This document shows, piece by piece, positions 41,965-49,959 of a DNA stretch of 63,354 nucleotides (its first letter is position 1; every line of letters begins with the position of its first letter). The translations under genes and the position numbers were made by a program. Source of the DNA: Mycobacterium aquaticum. Its GTDB lineage: Bacteria; Actinomycetota; Actinomycetes; Mycobacteriales; Mycobacteriaceae. Below the pieces are notes generated by a model that saw only the letters and a list, made by a program, of their open reading frames with translations, was not told where the DNA came from and ran no database searches. Location: contig NZ_MVHF01000046.1 in the NCBI RefSeq assembly GCF_002086485.1, forward strand, positions 1-63,354, in the 5' to 3' direction.

Positions 41965-43614
41965 ATGACCGACGGCCCGCTGATCGTGCAGTCCGACAAG
42001 ACGGTGCTGCTGGAGATCGACCACGAACAGGCCGGCGCGGCACGTGCGGCCATCGCCCCGTTCGCCGAACTGGAGCGCGCGCCCGAACACGTACACACCT
42101 ACCGCATCACGCCGCTGGCGTTGTGGAACGCCCGCGCGGCCGGCCACGACGCCGAGCAGGTGGTCGACGCGCTGGTCTCGTTCTCCCGCTACGCGGTGCC
42201 CCAGCCGCTGCTGGTCGACATCGTCGACACCATGGCCCGCTACGGCCGCCTGCAGCTTGTCAAGCATCCGGCCCACGGGTTGACCCTGGTGAGCTTCGAC
42301 CGGGCCGTGCTCGAGGAAGTGCTGCGCAACAAGAAGATCGCGCCGATGCTGGGGGCTCGCATCGACGACGACACCGTGATCGTTCACGCCAGTGAGCGCG
42401 GCCGCGTCAAGCAGATGCTGCTCAAGATCGGCTGGCCCGCCGAGGACCTGGCCGGTTACGTCGACGGCGAGGCCCATCCGATCGCACTCGCGCAGGACGG
42501 CTGGCAGCTGCGGGACTACCAGGAGATGGCCGCCGACTCGTTCTGGGCAGGTGGTTCCGGTGTCGTGGTGCTGCCGTGTGGCGCGGGTAAGACGCTCGTC
42601 GGGGCGGCGGCGATGGCCAAGGCGGGTGCGACGACGCTGATCCTGGTCACCAACACCGTGGCGGGCCGGCAGTGGAAGCGTGAACTGGTCGCCCGCACGT
42701 CGCTGACCGAAGACGAGATCGGCGAGTACTCCGGGGAGAAGAAGGAGATCCGCCCGGTCACCATCGCGACCTACCAGGTGATCACCCGACGCACCAAGGG
42801 TGAGTACAAGCATCTGGAGCTGTTCGACAGCCGCGACTGGGGGCTGATCATCTATGACGAGGTGCACCTGCTGCCTGCGCCGGTGTTCCGGATGACCGCA
42901 GACCTGCAGTCCCGGCGCAGGCTCGGGCTGACAGCGACCCTGATCCGTGAGGACGGCCGCGAGGGCGACGTGTTCTCGCTGATCGGGCCGAAGCGCTACG
43001 ACGCCCCATGGAAGGACATCGAGGCCCAAGGCTGGATCGCCCCGGCCGAGTGCATCGAGGTCCGGGTGACCATGACCGACAACGAGCGCATGATCTACGC
43101 GACTTCCGAGCCGGACGAGCGTTACAAGCTGTGCTCGACCGTGCACAGCAAGATCGCGGTGGTCCGCTCGATCCTGGAACGCCACCCGAACGAACAGACG
43201 CTGGTCATCGGCGCCTACCTGGATCAGCTCGAGGAACTGGGCCAGGAGCTCGACGCCCCGGTGATCCAGGGCTCGACGAAGAACTCCGAACGCGAGGAGC
43301 TGTTCGACGCGTTCCGCCGCGGCGACATCTCGACGCTGGTGGTCAGCAAGGTGGCGAACTTCTCCATCGATCTGCCCGAAGCGTCTGTGGCCGTTCAGGT
43401 TTCGGGCACCTTCGGGTCGCGTCAGGAGGAGGCGCAGCGGCTGGGCCGGCTGTTGCGGCCGAAGGCCGGCGGCGGTGGCGCGGTGTTCTACTCGGTGGTG
43501 TCACGCGATTCGCTCGACGCGGAGTATGCCGCGCACCGGCAGCGGTTCCTCGCCGAGCAGGGTTACGGCTACATCATCAAAGACGCCGACGATCTGCTGG
43601 GCCCGGCGATATAG
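41965..43614 (+). CDS. Bacterial XPB/ERCC3-type DNA helicase
   Basis: Superfamily 2 DNA helicase of 549 residues. A damage-recognition-like N-terminal domain precedes Walker A LPCGAGKTLVGA (about residues 203-214). Then come the DEAH-type box YDEVHLLP, the XPB-specific RED loop TATLIREDGREGD, and motif VI QRLGRLLRPK. These match XPB, which opens DNA in repair. The ATG at 41965 is preferred to that at 41956, because GATAAT at 41952-41957 would make a -10 box for a leaderless transcript starting at this ATG. Its 3' end overlaps the P450 remnant by 38 bases. Confidence 0.92.
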   Translation: MTDGPLIVQSDKTVLLEIDHEQAGAARAAIAPFAELERAPEHVHTYRITPLALWNARAAGHDAEQVVDALVSFSRYAVPQPLLVDIVDTMARYGRLQLVKHPAHGLTLVSFDRAVLEEVLRNKKIAPMLGARIDDDTVIVHASERGRVKQMLLKIGWPAEDLAGYVDGEAHPIALAQDGWQLRDYQEMAADSFWAGGSGVVVLPCGAGKTLVGAAAMAKAGATTLILVTNTVAGRQWKRELVARTSLTEDEIGEYSGEKKEIRPVTIATYQVITRRTKGEYKHLELFDSRDWGLIIYDEVHLLPAPVFRMTADLQSRRRLGLTATLIREDGREGDVFSLIGPKRYDAPWKDIEAQGWIAPAECIEVRVTMTDNERMIYATSEPDERYKLCSTVHSKIAVVRSILERHPNEQTLVIGAYLDQLEELGQELDAPVIQGSTKNSEREELFDAFRRGDISTLVVSKVANFSIDLPEASVAVQVSGTFGSRQEEAQRLGRLLRPKAGGGGAVFYSVVSRDSLDAEYAAHRQRFLAEQGYGYIIKDADDLLGPAI

Positions 43615-45134
43615 CCCGGCGCCGCACCGCCATCAGCATCTTGCCGTCGGGGCCGCCGGTGAACGTCAACTCACGCCGCAAGCGCTGACCGGGCACCAGG
43701 TCGAGTTCGTAGCGCTGGGCAAGGCGGGCGACGATCAGCGTGGCCTCCTGGTTGGCGAAACCCGATGCGATGCACATCCTTTTGCCGGCACCGAACGGGA
43801 TGTGGGCGCGCCGCTGGGGTCCGTCGAGGTTCTCTTTGCGGAACCGTGACGGGTCGAAGTCGTAGGCGTTCTCCCAGACGCGCCGGTTGTGGTGCACGCT
43901 GTGCATCAGAACGGCAACGCTGGTGCCGGCCTTGATCGGATAGTCCCCCAGCACGTCGTTGGCCTTGGCGGTGCGGGCCACGCCCATGATCGGCGGGAAC
44001 ACCCGCATGGCCTCGGCCACCACGGCCTGCGTCCAGGGCAGGTCGTCGATGTCGGCAGCGGTGGGTTCACGCCCGCCGAGCACCTCGTCGAGCTCCTCTC
44101 CGAGTCGACGGCGGGCCTGCGGGTGTTGCGACAGCAGGAACCACGTCCAGGCCAGCGCGGCGGCCGTCGTCTCGAATCCCGCGCCGAGGAACGTCATCAC
44201 CTCGTCGCGGATCTCCAGATCGGTGTAACGGTAACCCGTTTCGGGATCTTCGGCAGACATCAAGAGGGCCAGCAGGTTGTCGGTGCCCGCGATCTTGCCG
44301 TTGCGGTGGTCGGCGATCATTTCATCGATGAATCGTTCGATGCGGCCCAGTCCGCGTCGCCCGCGGCGCGATCACCCATGCACCGCGCCGCAGTTCGTTG
44401 ATCGCCATGCGGGGTGCACGCGCAGCCAGCCACCGCGGGCCGCGCCTGGACAACTGATCGGCGCGCCACCGCAGCGGCCGGGCCACGCCGAGCAGGAATC
44501 CGTAGCCGAAAAGGGTTAGCAGACGCGCGAAATCGGTACGCATCTGCTCGGCGAGGCGCCCGTCGAGTTCGATGCCGAACATGGTGCGGGCGATGATGTC
44601 CAGTGTCACGTAATTCATCTCGGCGGCGACGTCGATGGGCCCGCTGTTCTGCTCCCACCGGTCGGCTGCCGCGCTCGCCGCGGCCACCATCTGCGGCGCG
44701 AAGGAATCCACGTGGCGTTTGGCGAAGATCGGTTGAACCAGTCGCCGATTACGTTGCCACAGTTCGTCGTTGAGGTCGGTCACCAGCCCCCGGCCGAACG
44801 CGACCGCCAGCAGGTCGTACTCGGCGTTCTTGGTGTAGTTGTCCTGGTTGGTGACCAACACGTGGCGTGCGATGTCGGGATTGCGTACGACGACGAACTT
44901 CGCCAGCGGGGCGCGGGCGACGACGATGTCGTCCTGTCCGGGAAGCTCTGTCGCGTATTCGTAGATGGTGTGCCGGTAGCCGGCCCGGATGGCCTTGAGC
45001 GCCAACCACCATGATTTGAGATATCCAATGTCGGTGTGCTGCCAGCGAATCGGGGTCGGCGCCCACCGTGGTGGATGCAGCGAGGCGTGGACGGGGCAGG
45101 TGCCGACGGCGTCTTTCGTGGCGGGCTGGGACAT
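43577..45134 (-). pseudogene. Cytochrome P450, interrupted by a frameshift
   Basis: Reading from the ATG at 45134 (after GGGAGG) gives a P450 N-terminal half with WQHTDIGYLKSWW and DELWQRNRRLVQPIFAKRHV. This frame ends near 44322 in an out-of-family tail. A second frame covering 43577 to about 44380 has the rest: GAGFETTAAALAW (I helix), EAMRVFPP (ExxR) and FGAGKRMCIASG with the haem Cys. The shift lies between about 44322 and 44390. The joint length is about 518 residues, normal for a P450. It is either a recent pseudogene or a sequencing error. It overlaps XPB tail to tail. Confidence 0.85.
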
Positions 45135-45151
45135 CTGACCACCTCCCGGTC

Positions 45152-45180
45152 GGAGTCCGAGCACCCCAAGCTCGGACTCC
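45152..45180. promoter_or_regulatory. Perfect 10-bp inverted repeat in the P450 leader
   Basis: GGAGTCCGAG (45152-45161) and CTCGGACTCC (45171-45180) are exact reverse complements with a 9-base spacer. The repeat lies between the shared motif at 45183-45204 and the ribosome site, so it would overlap or follow the transcription start. An operator for a TetR-like repressor or an mRNA hairpin are both possible. Confidence 0.5.
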
Positions 45181-45182
45181 CG

Positions 45183-45204
45183 GTATACAGTACCGGCGGT
45201 ATCG
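45183..45204 (-). promoter_or_regulatory. Shared promoter-proximal motif (P450 copy)
   Basis: GTATACAGTACCGGCGGTAT followed by CG matches the element at 21861-21883 before the AurF-like gene, again 49 bp from the ATG and in the same orientation. With its left flank it also contains the inverted repeat CCGGTA-TACAG-TACCGG (45180-45196). The coding strand reads TGTATAC, a possible extended -10. Confidence 0.5.
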
Positions 45205-45222
45205 GGTTTTGGCCAGATGTCG

Positions 45223-45567
45223 CTACGCGTGCGGCCCGACCGCCTTGACCACCGTCAACAACACGACGGAATCCTCGAGCGCACGCAGACTGTGCCTACT
45301 GCGCGGGACCACGATGTGGTCGCCGGGCGACCCTTCCCAGCTGGCCTCTGAGTTCCCCAGCGACACCCTGCCCTCGATCACCTGCAGCGTGGCCTCGCCC
45401 GGGCTCTCGTGTTCGTCGAGAGCACTGCCCGCGGTGAGAGCGATGAGGGTCTGCCGCAGCGTGTGTTCGTGCCCGCCGTAGACGGTATGCGCACTGCGAC
45501 CGCTGCTGGCCGACCGGGCTGTGGTCAGCTGCTGACGGGCAAGGGCAGTGAGCGAGATCTTCTCCAT
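45223..45567 (-). CDS. Cupin-domain protein
   Basis: Single-domain cupin of 114 residues. The first cupin motif is HEHTLRQTLIALTAGSALDE, running into HESPGEATLQVIEGRVSLG. The second is GDHIVVPRSRHSLRALEDS. The His/Glu metal ligands are largely present, so a bound metal is possible. The ATG at 45567 starts the conserved part; longer in-frame starts exist. It lies just upstream of the P450 on the same strand. Its role is probably ligand or stress sensing rather than catalysis, but nothing decides this. Confidence 0.75.
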   Translation of the reverse strand: MEKISLTALARQQLTTARSASSGRSAHTVYGGHEHTLRQTLIALTAGSALDEHESPGEATLQVIEGRVSLGNSEASWEGSPGDHIVVPRSRHSLRALEDSVVLLTVVKAVGPHA

Positions 45568-45716
45568 AACCGGATCGTGCCACTCGGGTTCGACGGATTC
45601 CGGCGGTCGGTCGGGAACAATGGAAGAAACGTCGAAATCGTGACCGCCCGCGGCGCGCCGCCGGTCGGCCGGCAAACTGCGCGTCGCCCATCCACCGGGT
45701 GGGCAGCGGATTCGGA

Positions 45717-46058
45717 TCAGGCCGAGCGGATCTCATTTCCGGGAAACCTGCCCCGCAACGCGGCCAGCATCCGCTCGACCTCCGCAATGCGGGCATGCAC
45801 CCGAAGGACGGCTTCGGGCAGCCTGGTGGGCGCCGCGGTATGCCGCTCCGATCGATCACGCCAGGCCCGTTCGGCAAGGGCGGCGAGCCCATGAAGCTCC
45901 GCAACCTCCGCCTGCATCATCTCTTCGAACAGGCGCGATTGCGCCACATCGGCCGGATGCGGTGGCCGGGACCACGTGTCGACGTGTGGCGACCGGGACG
46001 GCATCGCATTCGCCTTGGACTCGCGTCGCTGTGACAGCACGGACGTATCGTGACGCAA
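45717..46058 (-). CDS. Hypothetical protein with a coiled-coil-like helix
   Basis: Possible protein of 113 residues. The middle and C-terminal parts (SRLFEEMMQAEVAELHGLAA and VLRVHARIAEVERMLAALRG) are amphipathic helices rich in Ala, Leu, Glu and Arg. There is no signal peptide or membrane segment and no recognised family. It lies on the minus strand between the cupin and a small membrane-protein operon. Third-position G+C is high, as for real genes here. An internal start at residue 19 (MPSRSPHV) is an alternative. Moderate confidence that it is expressed. Confidence 0.55.
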   Translation of the reverse strand: MRHDTSVLSQRRESKANAMPSRSPHVDTWSRPPHPADVAQSRLFEEMMQAEVAELHGLAALAERAWRDRSERHTAAPTRLPEAVLRVHARIAEVERMLAALRGRFPGNEIRSA

Positions 46059-46259
46059 TTTGCTTCCCTCAGCGACTCCACAGGTTCATCGGGGATTCAC
46101 CTCTCCGCCACCTTTCGGCAGCCGCGAACCCGGTCCAGCTAACCGATGAGGCCGCCGCGGACCAGATTCTTGGGATCGGTAGCCGGCCGCACGCAGTGTG
46201 CTTGCTGTCATCGCGGCGCCGATGAGACGGGGCCGCACAAGAGACAAGGAACACCGCTC

Positions 46260-46544
46260 ATGAAGATCCTGCCCGCCGGCATCGAGCAACAGATCAACCG
46301 TGTCGACCGTCAGCGCAGCCTGCTCATCGGGATCAGCTGCGGCCTGCTGGCGTTCTGGTCCGCCTATCGCGTGATCTGGGCTCTCTACCTTGCGCTCACC
46401 TACGACTTCATCTTCGGATCGCTGGTCTTCCCGATCGCGCTGTGGGCCGTCATCGGCGCCGTCGCGGGGATCGCGGCCACCGCATTCCTGACCCACTACG
46501 CCAAGGGCAGCGCATCCGACACCGATCACGTGGATCAGCGATGA
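46260..46544 (+). CDS. Small two-helix membrane protein
   Basis: Protein of 94 residues with a basic start (GIEQQINRVDRQRS) and two hydrophobic segments (about residues 20-46 and 50-80), ending in a polar tail. No recognised family. The ATG follows AAGGA. It overlaps the next gene, which encodes a secreted protein, as ATGA, so the pair is coupled. The 200-base region upstream (46059-46259) shows no gene. Confidence 0.65.
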   Translation: MKILPAGIEQQINRVDRQRSLLIGISCGLLAFWSAYRVIWALYLALTYDFIFGSLVFPIALWAVIGAVAGIAATAFLTHYAKGSASDTDHVDQR

Positions 46545-46915
46545 TCCGACGACTGCTGCGCACTGCCGCCGGCCCACTGCTGTCGGCGGGAGTCGCAATC
46601 GTCGGCGTCGGGTTGACGACTGGCGTCGCCCACGCCAACGGCGGCCCATACACCTGGTGCCCGGGCCAGTCCATGGAGGACCCGAGCGGTCCGAATCGAT
46701 ATGGCAATCAATATGTTTGGGACATGAGCCGGTGCCACACCTGGTACCGCGTGTCGTACGGGTTCGGCAACGTTCCCCGCGACATCAACGGACAACAGAC
46801 CCTGCAGGGCTCGAGTGCGTGGGACGGGGAAGACCCTCCTGTGCCGGAACCGGTGAACTGCGGCCTGTTCTGGTGCCCGATCCCACCGCACCCGGATCCG
46901 AATTTCCACGGATGA
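46541..46915 (+). CDS. Small secreted protein, cysteine-containing
   Basis: Protein of 124 residues with a typical signal peptide (residues 1-32, RRLLRTAAGPLLSAGVAIVG then cleavage near AHA). The mature part starts NGGPYTWCPGQSMEDPSG and contains four Cys likely to form two disulfides, with a proline-rich end (PVNCGLFWCPIPPHPDP). Such small exported proteins starting NGGPYTWCPGQ are found in mycobacteria; no function is known. It is coupled to the upstream membrane gene by an ATGA overlap. Confidence 0.75.
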   Translation: MIRRLLRTAAGPLLSAGVAIVGVGLTTGVAHANGGPYTWCPGQSMEDPSGPNRYGNQYVWDMSRCHTWYRVSYGFGNVPRDINGQQTLQGSSAWDGEDPPVPEPVNCGLFWCPIPPHPDPNFHG

Positions 46916-46922
46916 CGAGCGC

Positions 46923-47726
46923 CTACATGGCGCGAAGAGCATCCAACGCCGCGGCGGAGTCGCTACCCGGTTCGGCGCGGAAGATGATCAGATGCTGACC
47001 GCCCGAGTGTGGCACGTGCAACCGGTTGCGCCGTAGGCGCATCTCGCCGACCACAGGGTGCCGTACGTGGGTGACGCCGGGGCGATAGCCGACATCCGCG
47101 CGTGCCCACAATTCGCGGAAACGTTCACTTGCCGAGGATAATTCGTCGATCATCCGGCGTAGCCGGGGGTCGTCGGGGGTACTTCCCGCGACTTCCCGCA
47201 GCCCGCTCACGGCGATATCGGTCGCGTCGTCCCAGTCGACGAAGAACTCGCGGGCCGCCGGGTCCAGCAGGCGCCACTTCAGGAAGTTCTCACCGGGTCG
47301 GAACGCCGGAGCCAGTGCCTGTGCGACGGCGTTGGCCGCCAACACGTCCTGATACCTGTTGGCGACAATGGCGGGCATCGGGAACTGGTCGATCAGCTCA
47401 TCCAGACCGTCAGCCACTTCCTCCAGATCACCCTGTTCCCAACGGGTTCCGGTCTGCCCCGCCAACTGGTGCAGGTACTCGGTGCCCTTGATGTCCAGCT
47501 GCAGTACCCGCGCCAGGGCGTCGAGCACCTGGGCCGACGGATTCTTGTCCCGCCCTTGCTCCAGCCGCAGGTAGTAATCAGAACTGATCCCGGCCAACAA
47601 CGCCAACTCTTCCCGGCGCAGCCCGGCGACCCGTCGCCGCGAGCCGGCCACCAGTCCCACGTCGGTAGGACGGACCTGCTCACGCCGCGACCGCAGGTAG
47701 TCCCCGAGCGCGTTGCCCTTCACCAC
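46923..47726 (-). CDS. XRE-family regulator with MmyB-like ligand domain
   Basis: Protein of 267 residues. Residues 1-75 are a helix-turn-helix of the type GDYLRSRREQVRPTDVGL, with RRVAGLRREELALLAGIS and YYLRLEQGRDKNPS, the classic MmyB/XRE start. The remainder (about 90-260) is the PAS-like MmyB ligand-binding domain with FPMPAIVANRYQDVLAANAV. A GTG at 47726 directly follows the stop of the upstream CDGP gene; the next codon is also GTG. Such regulators often control an adjacent divergent oxidoreductase or hydrolase operon, here beginning at 48190. Confidence 0.85.
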   Translation of the reverse strand: MVKGNALGDYLRSRREQVRPTDVGLVAGSRRRVAGLRREELALLAGISSDYYLRLEQGRDKNPSAQVLDALARVLQLDIKGTEYLHQLAGQTGTRWEQGDLEEVADGLDELIDQFPMPAIVANRYQDVLAANAVAQALAPAFRPGENFLKWRLLDPAAREFFVDWDDATDIAVSGLREVAGSTPDDPRLRRMIDELSSASERFRELWARADVGYRPGVTHVRHPVVGEMRLRRNRLHVPHSGGQHLIIFRAEPGSDSAAALDALRAM

Positions 47727-47727
47727 G

Positions 47728-48021
47728 TCAGTCGTCGATATGAGCCGGCGGATCGGTGAACGTCCAATCAAACGGATAGTCGTGGCCAGGGCCCATCAGA
47801 TCGCAGCGCTTCACGGGCACCAAGTGGGAACTCAAACCACTGGGCACATAGTTGTACACCGCCGTGCAACGCTGCCACGTGCCGTCGGGCTGGATGGGCC
47901 CGTCGCACTTGCTGATGACCGGTCCGCCGTACAGGCACCCGGCGCTGGCAGGCGGTGCAGCGGCGACCAGACCTCCAGCGATCAACACCACGGCCAGTCC
48001 ACCGACGACGCAGAGCTTCAT
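47728..48021 (-). CDS. Secreted CDGP-domain protein
   Basis: Protein of 97 residues with a signal peptide (about 1-27, ending PPASA) and a mature domain CLYGGPVISKCDGPIQPDGT, then WQRCTAVYNYVPSG and KRCDLMGPGHDYPFDW. The CDGP and WQRC motifs define a small mycobacterial exported family. Four Cys should form two disulfides. The ATG at 48021 follows GGAGG. It lies 1 base upstream of the XRE regulator gene in the same operon, divergent from the catabolic island. Function unknown. Confidence 0.8.
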   Translation of the reverse strand: MKLCVVGGLAVVLIAGGLVAAAPPASAGCLYGGPVISKCDGPIQPDGTWQRCTAVYNYVPSGLSSHLVPVKRCDLMGPGHDYPFDWTFTDPPAHIDD

Positions 48022-48115
48022 AGGGCTCCTCCCATCACCACTCAATGACGCTACCGCAGCGAATCCACCTGGCGAACCTCGTCGGCGAAAGCCTGGAGAA
48101 CAGATACGCGTTCGC

Positions 48116-48146
48116 CTGATCCTGTCCCTGCCAATACCAGGATCAG
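48116..48146. promoter_or_regulatory. Perfect 9-bp inverted repeat between divergent operons
   Basis: CTGATCCTG (48116-48124) and CAGGATCAG (48138-48146) are exact reverse complements with a 13-base spacer, centred between the CDGP/XRE operon (start 48021) and the hydrolase operon (start 48190). It is a good candidate site for the XRE regulator. Confidence 0.5.
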
Positions 48147-48189
48147 CGCGGCGTTCCCATGTCGCCCGCGCAGACCAGAAGGTGGAGGC

Positions 48190-49095
48190 ATGACCGAACG
48201 ACGCGACATCGAGTTCCCCGCCGAGGGACCAGTGACACTGCGGGGCTGGCTGTTCCGGCCGCAGGGGCCAGGCCCGCATCCCGCGATCACCATGGCACAC
48301 GGTTTCGCCGGGGTGAAGGAGCACGGCCTGGAGCGGTTCGCCCGGTTCTTCGCCGAGGCCGGGTTCGTGGTGCTGGTCCACGATCACCGGGGTTTCGGGG
48401 CCAGCGACGGCACGCCTCGGTTCGACATCGATCCGTGGGTGCAGATCGCCGACTGGCGCCGCGCCATCTCGTACCTGGAGAGCCGCCCGGAGGTCGATCC
48501 GCAGCGGATCGGACTGTGGGGTAGCAGCTACGCCGGTGGACACGCCATCGTGCTGGGCGCCACCGACCGCCGGCTGCGCGCCGTGGTCGCCCAAGTACCG
48601 ACCATAAGCGGCTACCAGCAGAGCCTGCGGCGCGTACCACCCGATCAGGTGGCGACGCTGGAGGCCCAGTTCATCGCCGACGACCGGGCCCAGTTCCGGG
48701 GCGAACCTCCGGCCGTGCAGGCCGTGGTGAGCGACGACCCGGCGATCCCCGCCGCCTACCGGTCCCCCGACGCGATCGCGTTCTATACCCAACCGACGCC
48801 AGACAACGTGTGGCACAACGTCATGACGGTCCGCTCGTCACGAGCAGCACGCATGTACGAGCCCGGCACCTGGATCGACCGGATCTCGCCCACCCCGCTG
48901 CTGATGATCGTCGGCCTGCAGGACACCGTCACGGTCACCGATCTGGCACTGGGGGCATACGAGCGCGCCCTGGAGCCCAAAAAGCTGGTGACCATCTCCG
49001 GCGGCCACTTCAACCCGTACCTGGACCGGTTCGACCAGGCCGCGGGCGCGGCCAGAGACTGGTTCATCGAGCACCTCATCCAGTCCGAATTGTGA
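48190..49095 (+). CDS. Alpha/beta hydrolase (dienelactone hydrolase / acyl-peptidase-like)
   Basis: Hydrolase of 301 residues. AHGFAGVKEHGLERFARFFA is the oxyanion-hole region (about residues 36-55), DHRGFGASDG follows (about 72-81), and LWGSSYAGGHAIV supplies the nucleophile Ser (about residue 117). GLQDTVTVTD and GGHFNPYLD supply the acid and His. The length and order resemble the DLH-like esterases of fungal polyketide hydrolase type. First gene of a six-gene plus-strand operon; GAAGGTGGAG precedes the ATG. Substrate unknown. Confidence 0.87.
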   Translation: MTERRDIEFPAEGPVTLRGWLFRPQGPGPHPAITMAHGFAGVKEHGLERFARFFAEAGFVVLVHDHRGFGASDGTPRFDIDPWVQIADWRRAISYLESRPEVDPQRIGLWGSSYAGGHAIVLGATDRRLRAVVAQVPTISGYQQSLRRVPPDQVATLEAQFIADDRAQFRGEPPAVQAVVSDDPAIPAAYRSPDAIAFYTQPTPDNVWHNVMTVRSSRAARMYEPGTWIDRISPTPLLMIVGLQDTVTVTDLALGAYERALEPKKLVTISGGHFNPYLDRFDQAAGAARDWFIEHLIQSEL

Positions 49096-49106
49096 AGGGA
49101 AACATC

Positions 49107-49958
49107 ATGTCCGAGCTGCGCTACGAGGTGCTGGTCCACGACGGCCTGCCCCGCCACCGCGAACAGCGACTGCCCGACGGCAGCCCCATCGTGTCGTCCC
49201 CTGTGTCATCCACCCTCATCCTCGGCGAGCACGACGCCGTGCTGGTGGACCCGCCGTTCACCCACGACCAGGTCCGTCGCACCGGGGACTGGATCGAAAA
49301 CTCCGGCCGCACGCTCAAATACGTCTACGCGACGCACGGCCACGGGGATCACTGGTTCGGCACCGATCTGCTGCTGCAACGATTCCCAGACGCGGTCGCC
49401 TATGCCACCGAAGGCACCATCGCGAAGATGCACGAACAGGCCGTCGCCGGTCGCGCCCAGATGTGGGATGTCGACTTCCCGGGCCAGATCCCCGCGAGCC
49501 CCGTTGTGTACCAACCCATCCCCGCCGACGGTTTGGAGCTCGACGGCGAGCGCCTCCTCGCTGTCGAGGTCGGCCACACCGACACCGACGACACCACGGT
49601 GCTGTACGTGCCCTCGATCGGGCTGGTCGTCGCGGGCGACGTCGCCTACAACGGCGTGCACCAGTACCTGTTGGAGAGCGACCACGGCGGCATCAAGTCC
49701 TGGCTGCACGCACTGAACACGGTCACGGCCCTTCAGCCCCGCGCAGTGGTGGCCGGACACAAGAACAAGGATCTGCCCGACGATCCGAGGATCCTCGCCG
49801 AAACCCGCGACTATCTGCTCGACGCGCAGCGCCTCCTCGCTGGAAGCCCCAGTCCCCGAGAGTTTTTCGACTACATGACCCGCCTCTACCCCAACCGGCT
49901 CAACGTCGGTCCGGTCTGGTACAGCGCCGTGGCGCTGCTGTCTGGAAAGGAATCCTGA
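49107..49958 (+). CDS. Metallo-beta-lactamase-fold hydrolase, copy 1
   Basis: MBL-fold protein of 283 residues. The metal motif is THGHGDHWFG (HxHxDH, about residues 72-81), then VEVGHTDTDDTT with the third His, AGDVAYNGVH with the bridging Asp, and AGHKNKD with the last His. A dinuclear metal site is therefore intact. It is closely similar to the second copy at 51806-52666 and lies in the same operon. Such proteins are often lactonases or thioesterases; the partners here do not settle which. GAAGGGA lies before the ATG. Confidence 0.88.
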   Translation: MSELRYEVLVHDGLPRHREQRLPDGSPIVSSPVSSTLILGEHDAVLVDPPFTHDQVRRTGDWIENSGRTLKYVYATHGHGDHWFGTDLLLQRFPDAVAYATEGTIAKMHEQAVAGRAQMWDVDFPGQIPASPVVYQPIPADGLELDGERLLAVEVGHTDTDDTTVLYVPSIGLVVAGDVAYNGVHQYLLESDHGGIKSWLHALNTVTALQPRAVVAGHKNKDLPDDPRILAETRDYLLDAQRLLAGSPSPREFFDYMTRLYPNRLNVGPVWYSAVALLSGKES

Positions 49959-49959
49959 A

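Noticed and set aside
43577..45134. Reading the P450 region as two separate genes
   Set aside because: Neither half is a complete P450, the motifs are complementary in order, and no ribosome site precedes the second frame.
46126..46144. Sequence GAACCCGGTCCAGCTAACC resembling the 3' motif of the c-di-AMP riboswitch before a small exported-protein operon
   Set aside because: The required upstream GGGGGACCCA and GGGGTGAA blocks at proper distance are missing, so only a fragment resembles the family.
47728..48816. Long minus-strand frame extending the CDGP gene to about 360 codons
   Set aside because: A signal peptide starts at the ATG 48021 after a GGAGG site; the upstream part is antisense to the hydrolase gene.
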